From Actinomycetes bacterium (GTDB taxonomy: Bacteria; Actinomycetota; Actinomycetes; Actinomycetales; Cellulomonadaceae): a DNA stretch of 9,284 nucleotides. Location of the stretch: positions 1-9,284 of the forward strand of contig JAEWEI010000329.1 in NCBI GenBank assembly GCA_023389545.1. The letters run 5' to 3'. The notes beneath the pieces were generated by a model. It ran no database searches. It was not told the origin of the DNA and saw only the letters and a list, made by a program, of their open reading frames with translations. Positions 1 to 4,953 of this stretch are shown piece after piece (position 1 is the stretch's first letter; every line of letters starts with the position of its first letter). The translations under genes and the position numbers were made by a program.

Positions 1-82
1 CATCCTCGAGGCGTGCGAGCTCAGCCTTGAGCCGGTCGTAGGCCTCCTGCGTCAACCAGGTGGCCTGAGTCGTCTCGGTCAC
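1..82 (-). CDS. greA: Transcription elongation factor GreA, N-terminal fragment (cut by window edge)
   Basis: GreA binds the secondary channel of RNA polymerase and stimulates cleavage of backtracked transcripts so that stalled polymerase can resume. Only the first 27 codons are in the window. They read MTETTQATWLTQEAYDRL followed by KAELARLED, the start of the GreA N-terminal coiled coil with the characteristic 'WLTQEAYDRLKAEL' wording of actinobacterial GreA. The start is a GTG (82 to 80) five bases after a strong AAGGAAGGAG ribosome binding site at 97-88. The gene lies downstream of the DUF4307 gene on the same strand but 249 bases away, so it probably has its own promoter. Identification rests on this short stretch and on the neighbouring gene order; the rest of the gene lies to the left of the window. 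Confidence 0.92.
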   Translation of the reverse strand, partial: MTETTQATWLTQEAYDRLKAELARLED

Positions 83-122
83 GATCGCTCCTTCCTTGCA
101 ACATCGGGGGTGCACGCGTCCG

Positions 123-155
123 GGCACTGAACCTGTGATCGAGTGAGGTTGTGCC
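123..155 (-). other. Candidate hairpin in the greA leader
   Basis: On the minus strand GGCAC (155-151) and AACCT (150-146) pair with AGGTT (134-130) and GTGCC (127-123). This gives a 10-bp stem broken by a two-base bulge, closed by an 11-base loop. It lies about 25 bases upstream of the greA ribosome binding site and inside the transcript predicted from the extended -10 element near 220. There is no U-tract, so a role as a leader structure is as likely as termination. Function is inferred. Confidence 0.35.
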
Positions 156-215
156 TTCTCGCTCGGTCGCGTCGACCTGTGGTCACGCCTGACCGTCGTG
201 GCGCGTGAATCGTCC

Positions 216-224
216 AGGATAGCA
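216..224 (-). promoter_or_regulatory. Possible extended -10 promoter for greA
   Basis: The minus strand reads TGC TATCCT (224-216), a TGn extended -10 joined to a TAnnnT hexamer. No convincing -35 hexamer lies 16-18 bases upstream, which is tolerated for extended -10 promoters. It would place the start of transcription near 209 and give greA a leader of about 125 bases. This is a weak match judged by eye. Confidence 0.3.
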
Positions 225-267
225 AGGCCCAGGTCCATTCTGAGCGCTGGCGTGCCCGTTTCTTCGC

Positions 268-294
268 GGCGCCGCACCGCTTTCGCGCGGCGCC
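268..294 (-). terminator. Possible transcription terminator after the DUF4307 gene
   Basis: GGCGCCGC (268-275) and GCGGCGCC (287-294) form a perfect 8-bp stem with an 11-base loop, 38 bases past the stop codon of the DUF4307 gene. No U-run follows on the minus strand. It is therefore at best a tract-less terminator of the kind proposed for high-GC actinobacteria, or simply a GC-rich hairpin. Confidence 0.4.
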
Positions 295-331
295 TTCCAG
301 CGCGAACCTGGCCTGCGGGGGGTCAGGGAGG

Positions 332-754
332 TCAGGGCGTGGTGTCGGTGTCCACGACCCGGCACGAGGTGACCTCGGCTGCCGTGGCGAGCTCGGCGGT
401 GGGTATCGGCTCGCTCACCCGCACCGTGCGGCGCTTCGAGGGCTCCACCACGATGTCGCGCACGCCGACCTCGGCATAGGCGACGTTCAGCGCGTGCACG
501 GCGCACGCCACCGTCACACCCGGCCCACGGGTCACGTCGAACGTGATGTCCGTGTTGTCGTCGCCGGTGACGGAGAACCCCACGGTGGACCACTGGACCG
601 GGTCCCGCAGCACGCCCATGCCAGTCCACACGCCCACCGGCACGGCGATGGCCGTGAGCACAGCGGCGGGGATCGCCCAGCGGGGCCAGCGGCGTGCGCG
701 CGGCTCGGGGCCATAACGGCCGACGGGCGGCCGGGTCGGGGTCGACTCGCTCAC
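332..754 (-). CDS. DUF4307 family membrane protein
   Basis: This is a 140-residue protein of unknown function. A basic, proline-rich cytoplasmic N-terminus (about 1-26) is followed by one membrane span (about 27-49, [20 protein letters not shown]). An outside domain of about 90 residues follows, with beta-rich segments ([20 protein letters not shown]) and two cysteines, C84 in VACAVHALN and C131 in TSCRVV, that may form a disulfide. Size, topology and the two cysteines match the DUF4307 family, which in actinobacteria sits between greA and mca as here. The start is a GTG with AGGAG seven bases upstream (766-762). The open frame continues further upstream, but that part lies antisense to mca and is not coding. 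The gene is divergent from mca across 108 bases. Its function is not known. Confidence 0.9.
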   Translation of the reverse strand: MSESTPTRPPVGRYGPEPRARRWPRWAIPAAVLTAIAVPVGVWTGMGVLRDPVQWSTVGFSVTGDDNTDITFDVTRGPGVTVACAVHALNVAYAEVGVRDIVVEPSKRRTVRVSEPIPTAELATAAEVTSCRVVDTDTTP

Positions 755-862
755 AGCAGGGCTCCTCGCGGGGGCTCGGGGCGCCGGATGGCGCCAGCGT
801 GCGCGATCATTGTCTCTCGCCCGCCGCGCGCCGAGCGCCGGGTCGTCCCACAGGAGGTTGCG
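755..862. promoter_or_regulatory. Divergent intergenic region between the DUF4307 gene and mca
   Basis: Promoters for both divergent genes should lie in these 108 bases, but no hexamer pair is convincing. The one clear structure is a hairpin, GGCGCC (780-785), loop GGAT, GGCGCC (790-795), near the middle. The least GC-rich stretch is ATCATTGTCTCTC (807-819), the likeliest place for a -10 element on either strand. Confidence 0.35.
852..857 (+). promoter_or_regulatory. Ribosome binding site of mca
   Basis: AGGAGG lies five bases before the GTG at 863. It fixes that codon as the start, over the upstream in-frame codons of the longer open frame. Confidence 0.85.
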
Positions 863-1744
863 GTGACCGCAGAACGGCTGCGCCTGATGGCGGTGCACGC
901 CCATCCCGACGACGAGTCGAGCAAGGGCGCCGCGTCGATGGCCCGGTACGCGGCGGAGGGCGTCGACGTGCTGGTCGTGACGTGCACCGGCGGTGAGCGT
1001 GGCGACGTGCTCAACCCGCACTACCCGCCCGTCACCGGCGGCCCCGCCGAGATGAACACCATCCGCCGCGCCGAGATGGCCGCCGCCGCGCAGGCCCTCG
1101 GCGTCCGCCAGCAGTGGCTCGGCTTCGTGGACTCGGGCCTGCCCGAGGGCGACCCGTTGCCGCCCCTGCCCGAGGGCTGCTTCGCGCTCGTCCCGCTGGA
1201 GGAGGCCGCCGAGCCGCTCGTCCGGCTGGTGCGCGAGTTCCGGCCGCACGTCATCACCACGTACGACCCCACGGGCGGCTACCCGCACCCGGACCACATC
1301 ATGACCCACCGGGTCTCCGCGGAGGCCTTCGCCGCGGCGGGCGACCCCGAGCGCTACCGCGACGCGGGCGAGCCCTGGACGCCGCTCAAGCTGTACTACA
1401 ACCACGGGTTCTCGATGGAGCGGATACGCGCCGCCCACGAGGCGCTGCTCGCGCTGGGCCAGGAGTCGCCGTTCGGCGAGTGGGTCGAGTCGCGCGCCGC
1501 CCGGGAGATCCCGGAGCGGGAGGTCACCACCCGGATCCAGTGCGCCGACTGGTTCGACGCCCGCGACGAGGCGCTGCGCGCGCACGCCACGCAGATCGAC
1601 CCCAGCGGGTTCTTCTTCGCGTTCCCGCGCGACATCGAGCGCGAGGTGTGGCCGTTCGAGGAGTACGAGCTCGCGGAGTCCCGCGTGCCGACGACGTTGC
1701 CGGAGGACGACCTGTTCGCCGGCGTGCGAGAGGTGGCCGAGTGA
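863..1744 (+). CDS. mca: Mycothiol S-conjugate amidase
   Basis: Mca is a zinc amidase that cleaves mycothiol S-conjugates of toxins and drugs. It releases an N-acetylcysteine conjugate (mercapturic acid) for export and glucosaminyl-inositol for reuse in mycothiol synthesis. The 293-residue protein has the LmbE/PIG-L fold. The motif HAHPDDES starts at H12; by analogy with MshB, H14 and D17 bind zinc and D16 is the general base. The second motif HPDH covers 142-145, with H145 as third zinc ligand and H142 catalytic. The wording DDESSKGA and [13 protein letters not shown] separates Mca from its paralogue MshB, the mycothiol-synthesis deacetylase. Length matches the M. tuberculosis enzyme (about 288). 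Its stop overlaps the next start (GTGA), so the downstream membrane protein is translationally coupled. Divergent from the DUF4307 gene, as in other actinobacteria. Confidence 0.96.
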   Translation: MTAERLRLMAVHAHPDDESSKGAASMARYAAEGVDVLVVTCTGGERGDVLNPHYPPVTGGPAEMNTIRRAEMAAAAQALGVRQQWLGFVDSGLPEGDPLPPLPEGCFALVPLEEAAEPLVRLVREFRPHVITTYDPTGGYPHPDHIMTHRVSAEAFAAAGDPERYRDAGEPWTPLKLYYNHGFSMERIRAAHEALLALGQESPFGEWVESRAAREIPEREVTTRIQCADWFDARDEALRAHATQIDPSGFFFAFPRDIEREVWPFEEYELAESRVPTTLPEDDLFAGVREVAE

Positions 1745-2115
1745 ACGTCCCCGCCATGCTGGTGCTGGCCGTCAGCCCGTCCCCGTCGCCGACGTCCGCA
1801 GCCGCCGGGTCGCAGGCCGGCTCGCCCGGCATCCTCGGGTTCATCGTGACGTTCGCCGTCGCGCTGGCCGCGATCGGCCTGTTCTTCGGCCTGACCCGCC
1901 AGCTGCGCCGGATGGAGCACCGCGCCGAGCAGATGGGCCTCGAGGGTCGCCGTCGCGTGGACGGCCCGTGGCCGGGCGCAGCCGAGCCGGCAGCCGAGGG
2001 CGCTGGCGGGGTGGCCGGCGGGCTGGCTGGCGGCGAGGTGCCTGAGGACCAGGTTTCGGAGGCCCGAGCGCCTGAGGCCCACGGCGCGGACGAGACAGGC
2101 CCCGTCCGGCCATGA
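1741..2115 (+). CDS. Small single-span membrane protein downstream of mca
   Basis: This is a 124-residue protein that I cannot assign to a named family. A short N-terminal part rich in Ser, Pro and Ala (about 10-30) is followed by one membrane span (about 32-52, [20 protein letters not shown]). A basic, amphipathic segment comes next ([16 protein letters not shown], 51-66), which could form a coiled coil or lie along the membrane. The cytoplasmic tail is disordered and rich in Ala, Gly and Glu. The segment '[15 protein letters not shown]' is the conserved-looking core; the tail varies in composition and probably in length. The GTG start overlaps the mca stop (GTGA, 1741-1744), so it depends on mca translation. 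An ATG five codons in is a possible alternative. M. tuberculosis has a small protein (Rv1083) in the same place, so it may assist Mca or conjugate export, but that is inference. Confidence 0.8.
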   Translation: MNVPAMLVLAVSPSPSPTSAAAGSQAGSPGILGFIVTFAVALAAIGLFFGLTRQLRRMEHRAEQMGLEGRRRVDGPWPGAAEPAAEGAGGVAGGLAGGEVPEDQVSEARAPEAHGADETGPVRP

Positions 2116-2156
2116 GCCAGGGCGGCGTGGCGCGGCAGTCCCGGTGGCGGCCATGA
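2112..2156 (+). CDS. 14-codon mini-ORF joining the membrane protein and the amidase gene
   Basis: The reading frame ATG to TGA encodes [14 protein letters not shown]. Its ATG overlaps the stop of the upstream gene (ATGA, 2112-2115), and its own stop overlaps the ATG of the amidase gene (ATGA, 2153-2156). It therefore bridges the 37-base gap exactly with two coupling junctions. The amidase start has no good Shine-Dalgarno sequence of its own, which fits ribosomes being passed along by re-initiation. The peptide itself resembles nothing known. It could be chance: an ATG and a TGA in this frame over 45 bases is not rare. Confidence 0.3.
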   Translation: MSQGGVARQSRWRP

Positions 2157-2983
2157 GCGGGCGGATCGACCCGCCCACACGCCCCGCCGTCCGCGTCACG
2201 CTCGGCCAGCTCTCGGTCAGCGCGGACCACGCCGCCAATCGGATCGCCGTGGTGGACGCGCTGCGCGCCGCCGCTCGCGCGCGCGCCGACCTGCTGGTGC
2301 TCCCCGAGTACGCCTCGGGCTTCGACCCGCGAGGTGTCGGCCCCGAGCACGCGGAGCCGCTGCACGGCCCATTCGTCACCACGTTGCGCGAGCACGCCGC
2401 GAAATCGGGCGTCGCCGTGGTGGCGGGGGCCATGCTGCCCGGCGCCACGCCCGCGCGCGGGGTCAATGCGGTGGTCGCGGTGGACCGGACGGGGGCGCTG
2501 GTGGGCATGTACCGCAAGGTGCACCTGTACGACGCGTTCGGGCACCGCGAGTCGGACCGGTTGGAGGCGGGACCCGCGGACGCGCCGCCGCTGCTGCTGG
2601 ACATCGGCGGGCTGCGGTTCGGCGTGCTGACCTGCTACGACCTGCGTTTCCCGGAGTCGGCCCGCAGGCTGGTGGACGCGGGCGCCCAGGTGCTGGTGGT
2701 GCCCGCGGCCTGGGCGGCGGGGGAGCTCAAGGCGCTGCACTGGCGCACGCTCGCCATCGCGCGGGCGATCGAGAACACCGCGGCGGTGGTGGCTGTGGGG
2801 CAGGCCGGGCGTGGTGTCGTCGGCCGCTCGTTGCTGGTCGCGCCCGACGGCGTGGTGGGTCTGGAGCTGGACGACCAGCCGGGCATCCGCACGGCCGACA
2901 TCGACGGCGCCGCGCTGGCGGCGGTGCGCGAGCGCAACCCGTCGCTGCGCCACCGCCGGTACGGGGTGGTCCCGCTCGACTGA
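2153..2983 (+). CDS. Carbon-nitrogen hydrolase (nitrilase superfamily amidase)
   Basis: A 276-residue amidase of the nitrilase superfamily, which hydrolyses small amides through a Glu-Lys-Cys triad. All three are present: E52 in VLPEYASG, K122 in MYRKVHLYD, and C161 in LTCYDLRFPE. The motif FGHRES (129-134) and the late motif HWRTLAIARAIEN (196-208) are typical of the Nit1/Nit2 branch (deaminated-glutathione amidase, omega-amidase). Substrate cannot be read from sequence. Actinobacteria use mycothiol instead of glutathione, so a repair role on a thiol-related metabolite next to mca is attractive but unproven. The ATG at 2153 was chosen because it forms ATGA with a mini-ORF. A GTG at 2144 would add three residues, and neither has a clear ribosome binding site. 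Same strand as mca and likely in its operon; convergent with the trhA gene. Confidence 0.92.
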   Translation: MSGRIDPPTRPAVRVTLGQLSVSADHAANRIAVVDALRAAARARADLLVLPEYASGFDPRGVGPEHAEPLHGPFVTTLREHAAKSGVAVVAGAMLPGATPARGVNAVVAVDRTGALVGMYRKVHLYDAFGHRESDRLEAGPADAPPLLLDIGGLRFGVLTCYDLRFPESARRLVDAGAQVLVVPAAWAAGELKALHWRTLAIARAIENTAAVVAVGQAGRGVVGRSLLVAPDGVVGLELDDQPGIRTADIDGAALAAVRERNPSLRHRRYGVVPLD

Positions 2984-2993
2984 GCGGCGTGCG

Positions 2994-3021
2994 CGCTGTG
3001 CCGCGTGCCCGCTGTGCCGCG
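2994..3021. repeat. Two 12-bp direct repeats in the convergent gap
   Basis: CGCTGTGCCGCG occurs at 2994-3005 and again at 3010-3021, 16 bases apart, in the 48 bases between the amidase and trhA stop codons. GCGGC (2984-2988) can also pair with GCCGC (3000-3004). No U-tract terminator is present for either gene. It may be a slippage duplication or part of a weak bidirectional terminator. Confidence 0.5.
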
Positions 3022-3031
3022 CGGCCGGGCG

Positions 3032-3730
3032 TTAGGCGGTGGCGTGCGACGCGATGGCCACCGCGACGTAGGTGCAGGTGAAGCCGACGATCGTCAGCGC
3101 GTGGAAGACCTCGTGGAACCCGAACCAGCGCGGGCTGGGGTTGGGCCGCTTGAGCGCGTAGACGACGGCGCCCGCGATGTACGCGACGCCGCAGGCGATG
3201 ATCAGCCAGACGGCGGCGACGCCCCCCGGCGCCGCCCAGAACTGCGGCAGGAAGCCCAGCGCCACGCAGCCCAGGGCCACGTAGATGGGGGTGTAGACCC
3301 ACCGGGGCGCCCCGAGCCACAGGACGCGCGCCAGCAGCCCCAGCACGGCTCCGGACCACACGACGATCAGCAGGATGTCGCGGGTGCGCGGCGGCAGCAG
3401 GAGGGCCGCCAACGGGGTGTAGGTGCCCGCGATGATGAGGAAGATGTTGGAGTGGTCCAGGCGGCGCAGCACCCCGGTCACGCGGGGCGACCAGGTGCCC
3501 CGGTGGTAGACGGCGCTGGTGCCGAACAGCAGGATCGACGTGATGCCGAACACCGTGCAGGACCAGCGGGCGGTGGCGGTCGGCGCCGTGGCCACCAGGA
3601 CGATCGACGCGACGAGGACCAGCGGGAACATCCCGGCGTGGAGCCATCCGCGTAGGCGTGGCTTGATCGCGGTGGCAACGTCCTCGGCTGTCTGGGGGAT
3701 GTCCACGGGGGTCCGTCCTGTGCGTGCCAT
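3032..3730 (-). CDS. trhA: Hemolysin III / TrhA family membrane protein (PAQR superfamily)
   Basis: A 232-residue protein with about seven membrane spans (near 29-49, 56-73, 92-112, 117-138, 146-163, 170-192 and 206-228). It carries the metal-binding set of the PAQR/CREST superfamily: S72-x3-H76 in TSAVYHRG, D92 in LDHSNIFLIIAGTYTP, and H206-x3-H210 in GFHEVFHALT. These five residues are thought to hold a zinc ion at a membrane hydrolase-like site. Bacterial members were first called hemolysins; later work links TrhA to membrane lipid and energy homeostasis. The ATG at 3730 has no Shine-Dalgarno sequence. A GTG at 3706 (224 residues) has AGGACGG upstream and is a fair alternative. Divergent from the prenyltransferase gene, as Rv1085c is from Rv1086; the tandem palindromes at 3759-3793 lie over its likely promoter. 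Confidence 0.93.
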   Translation of the reverse strand: MARTGRTPVDIPQTAEDVATAIKPRLRGWLHAGMFPLVLVASIVLVATAPTATARWSCTVFGITSILLFGTSAVYHRGTWSPRVTGVLRRLDHSNIFLIIAGTYTPLAALLLPPRTRDILLIVVWSGAVLGLLARVLWLGAPRWVYTPIYVALGCVALGFLPQFWAAPGGVAAVWLIIACGVAYIAGAVVYALKRPNPSPRWFGFHEVFHALTIVGFTCTYVAVAIASHATA

Positions 3731-3754
3731 GCGGTGGGGCGTCTGGGCAGGTGG

Positions 3755-3760
3755 AGCATA
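3755..3760 (-). promoter_or_regulatory. Likely -10 element of the trhA promoter
   Basis: The minus strand reads TATGCT (3760-3755), a 4/6 match to TATAAT in otherwise GC-rich DNA, about 25 bases before the ATG. The -35 position (3778-3783, ACGTAA on the minus strand) is poor but falls inside the tandem palindromes, so an activator or repressor bound there would control it directly. Confidence 0.4.
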
Positions 3761-3793
3761 ACTTACGAGACCGTAGGTTACGTGGGCGTAGGT
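3759..3793. promoter_or_regulatory. Tandem palindromic operator, two TTACG-N4-CGTAGGT elements
   Basis: TAACTTACG (3759-3767), spacer AGAC and CGTAGGTTA (3772-3780) form a 22-bp palindrome with one mismatched pair. A second element, TTACG (3778-3782), spacer TGGG, CGTAGGT (3787-3793), repeats the pattern 15 bases on, and the two share one base. Pairs of staggered palindromes of this size are typical targets of TetR-family repressors binding as two dimers. The site lies in the trhA-uppS gap, about 30 bases from the trhA start and 100 from the prenyltransferase start, so trhA is the likelier target. The regulator is not in this window; its family is inferred from site architecture alone. Confidence 0.6.
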
Positions 3794-3875
3794 AGTGGTC
3801 GATGTGGGGCGGATCGGTCATCGACAGGTCATGGGGCGAGTACCGTGTGTGCCCGGAAGAGCCTCAGCACCCTCG

Positions 3876-3881
3876 AAGGAG
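3876..3881 (+). promoter_or_regulatory. Ribosome binding site of the prenyltransferase gene
   Basis: AAGGAG lies ten bases before the GTG at 3892, slightly far but the only good match. It supports this start over the longer open frame beginning at 3802, whose extra 30 codons (VIDRSWGEYRVCPEEPQ and so on) do not look like the family. Confidence 0.6.
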
Positions 3882-3891
3882 CGTTCTGCGC

Positions 3892-4653
3892 GTGCGCCTG
3901 CCCCATCTGCTCTACGGCCTGTACGAGCGACGCATCGCCGCCTCGCTCTCGCCGGGGCAGGTGCCGCGCCATGTCGGCGTCATCCTCGACGGCAACCGGC
4001 GCTGGGCCCGCACCGTGGGAGCCTCCGCCGCGACTGGCCACCAGCGCGGCGCGGACAAGATCTCCGACCTGCTCACCTGGAGCGAGGAGATCGGCGTCGA
4101 GGTCGTCACGCTGTGGATGCTCTCCACGGACAACCTCTCCCGGTCCGCCGAGGAGCTGACGGCGCTGCTCGGGATCATCGAGGACGCCGTTCGCGACCTG
4201 GCCAGCACCGGCCGCTGGCGCGTGCAAGCCGTCGGCTCCCTCGACCTGCTGCCCGCTCCCACCGTGCAGGCCCTCAAGGACGCCGAGGCCAGCACGCGCG
4301 ACGTCACGGGGCTGCACGTCAACGTCGCCGTCGGCTACGGGGGCCGTCACGAGATCACCGACGCGGTCCGCTCCATCCTGCGCGAGCACGCCCAAGCCGG
4401 CACCAGCCTCGACGAGCTGGCCGGCTCCCTGACCGTCGAGCACATCGCCGAGCACCTCTACACCAAGGGCCAGCCCGACCCCGATCTCGTCATCCGCACG
4501 TCAGGGGAGCAGCGGCTCGGCGGATTCCTGCTGTGGCAGAGCGCGCACTCCGAGTACTACTTCTGCGAGGCGTACTGGCCCGACTTCCGCCGGGTCGACT
4601 TCCTGCGAGCGGTGCGCGCCTACGCCGCCCGGGAGCGCCGGCTCGGCCGCTGA
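3892..4653 (+). CDS. uppS: Cis-prenyltransferase (isoprenyl transferase, short-chain Z-type)
   Basis: This enzyme condenses isopentenyl diphosphate onto an allylic diphosphate with cis geometry to make polyprenyl carriers for cell-wall synthesis. It has 253 residues. The catalytic Asp is D33 in HVGVILDGNRRWAR; MLSTDNLSR (76-84) and NVAVGYGGRHEI (144-155) line the active site; RTSGEQRLGGFLLWQ (202-216) binds the isopentenyl diphosphate, with E221 following. The wording GFLLWQSAHSEYYFCEAYWP matches M. tuberculosis Rv1086 (Z,E-farnesyl diphosphate synthase) better than the long-chain Rv2361c type (FLLWQAAYTEY). It therefore may make a short Z-prenyl product rather than full-length undecaprenyl or decaprenyl diphosphate. 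Product length cannot be settled here. Divergent from trhA; the tandem operator lies 100 bases upstream. Confidence 0.94.
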   Translation: MRLPHLLYGLYERRIAASLSPGQVPRHVGVILDGNRRWARTVGASAATGHQRGADKISDLLTWSEEIGVEVVTLWMLSTDNLSRSAEELTALLGIIEDAVRDLASTGRWRVQAVGSLDLLPAPTVQALKDAEASTRDVTGLHVNVAVGYGGRHEITDAVRSILREHAQAGTSLDELAGSLTVEHIAEHLYTKGQPDPDLVIRTSGEQRLGGFLLWQSAHSEYYFCEAYWPDFRRVDFLRAVRAYAARERRLGR

Positions 4654-4752
4654 CCGAGGCGCGCGCCCGACGCCTGCGAGCGGTCGGCCACGATCCGGTG
4701 AACATCGCCTGACAGGCACGCGTGTCGGGGTCGAACCGGATCAGACCGGGCG

Positions 4753-4758
4753 TAACGT
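4753..4758 (+). promoter_or_regulatory. Possible -10 element for the phoH2 leader
   Basis: TAACGT fits TAnnnT. It is followed about seven bases on by the start of the structured leader. The bases 16-17 upstream (around TCGAAC, 4731-4736) are a poor -35 match. From 4654 to 4750 I see nothing else of note: no gene, and only a 5-bp hairpin over the uppS stop. Confidence 0.25.
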
Positions 4759-4761
4759 TCG

Positions 4762-4790
4762 CCGGGAAGGACGGCATCCGCCGTCCCCGG
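4762..4790 (+). other. Leader hairpin 1, touching the small-ORF ribosome binding site
   Basis: GACGGC (4770-4775), loop ATCC, GCCGTC (4780-4785) forms a 6-bp stem. It stacks on CCGGG (4762-4766) paired with CCCGG (4786-4790) after a three-base bulge. The final GG belongs to the GGGAGG ribosome binding site at 4789-4794, so folding would partly hide that site. Confidence 0.45.
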
Positions 4791-4801
4791 GAGGCCAGCC
4801 T

Positions 4802-4933
4802 ATGGAGCACGAGCTCCAGGAGGAGGGCCGGATCCGGCCCTCGCGGCCGACCGACCTCGTCCCGTCACCTCGCGTCGCCCGCCGCCCGCGCCCAGGGCCG
4901 AGCGGGACGAGGTGCCCGATGCGGCGCCGCTGA
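4802..4933 (+). CDS. Candidate small protein, 43 residues, directly upstream of phoH2
   Basis: An ATG at 4802 lies seven bases after a near-perfect GGGAGG ribosome binding site (4789-4794). It opens a frame of 43 codons ending with TGA at 4931-4933, 20 bases before the phoH2 start. The product begins acidic (MEHELQEEG) and then becomes Arg- and Pro-rich (VARRPRPGP, ending MRRR). By my count almost all third codon positions are G or C while second positions are clearly lower, which is coding-like. The position matches that of PhoAT, the small protein encoded before phoH2 in mycobacteria, but I see no sequence similarity I could defend. It might instead be a leader peptide whose translation remodels the hairpins it overlaps, or a chance frame. 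Confidence 0.38.
   Translation: MEHELQEEGRIRPSRPTDLVPSPRVARRPRPGPSGTRCPMRRR
4803..4818 (+). other. Leader hairpin 2
   Basis: TGGAGC (4803-4808), loop ACGA, GCTCCA (4813-4818): a perfect 6-bp stem with a four-base loop. It begins inside the ATG of the 43-codon ORF and could block its initiation. Confidence 0.4.
4823..4842. repeat. Perfect 20-bp palindrome in the phoH2 leader
   Basis: GAGGGCCGGA (4823-4832) is followed directly by its exact reverse complement TCCGGCCCTC (4833-4842). As RNA it makes an 8-bp stem with a GATC loop, the third of three consecutive four-base-loop hairpins. As DNA it could be a dimeric protein binding site. Confidence 0.6.
4854..4913 (+). repeat. 11-bp inverted repeat enclosing 38 bases
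   Basis: ACCTCGTCCCG (4854-4864) is the exact reverse complement of CGGGACGAGGT (4903-4913). The enclosed 38 bases are C-rich and largely unstructured to the eye. As RNA it would form a long-loop stem within the 43-codon ORF. Confidence 0.5.
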
Positions 4934-4940
4934 GGCGCCG
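4922..4940 (+). other. Hairpin abutting the phoH2 ribosome binding site
   Basis: CGGCGCC (4922-4928), loop GCTGA, GGCGCCG (4934-4940): a perfect 7-bp stem. Its loop contains the TGA of the 43-codon ORF, and its last G begins the GGAGGGAG ribosome binding site. Ribosomes ending translation at that stop would melt it, a possible coupling device. Confidence 0.45.
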
Positions 4941-4947
4941 GAGGGAG
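4940..4947 (+). promoter_or_regulatory. Ribosome binding site of phoH2
   Basis: GGAGGGAG lies six bases before the GTG at 4954. It selects this start over the upstream GTG at 4912, which has only GCGGGACGA before it and would add a Pro/Arg-rich stretch. Confidence 0.8.
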
Positions 4948-4953
4948 CCTGCC

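Noticed and set aside
755..1585. Upstream extension of the DUF4307 frame to a 417-residue protein
   Set aside because: The extension is antisense to mca, and a well-placed ribosome binding site marks the GTG at 754.
1841..2953. 370-codon minus-strand frame opposite the amidase gene
   Set aside because: A shadow of the amidase gene with Arg/His/Gly-rich composition and no motif.
4642..4658. 5-bp hairpin CTCGG/CCGAG over the uppS stop codon
   Set aside because: Too short to distinguish from chance at this GC content, and no U-tract follows.
4720..4745. GGTTCGAC on the minus strand resembling a tRNA T-loop
   Set aside because: The flanking bases do not pair as a T-stem and no acceptor, anticodon or D arm could be found around it.
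4731..4759. ECF sigma-type promoter (GAAC then CGT) before the phoH2 leader
   Set aside because: The spacing between GAAC and CGT is 14 bases, shorter than the usual 16-17.
4762..4947. phoH2 leader as a known ydaO (cyclic di-AMP) riboswitch or 6C RNA
   Set aside because: The GGGGGACCCA-like core of ydaO is absent, and the loops are not the C-runs that define 6C RNA.
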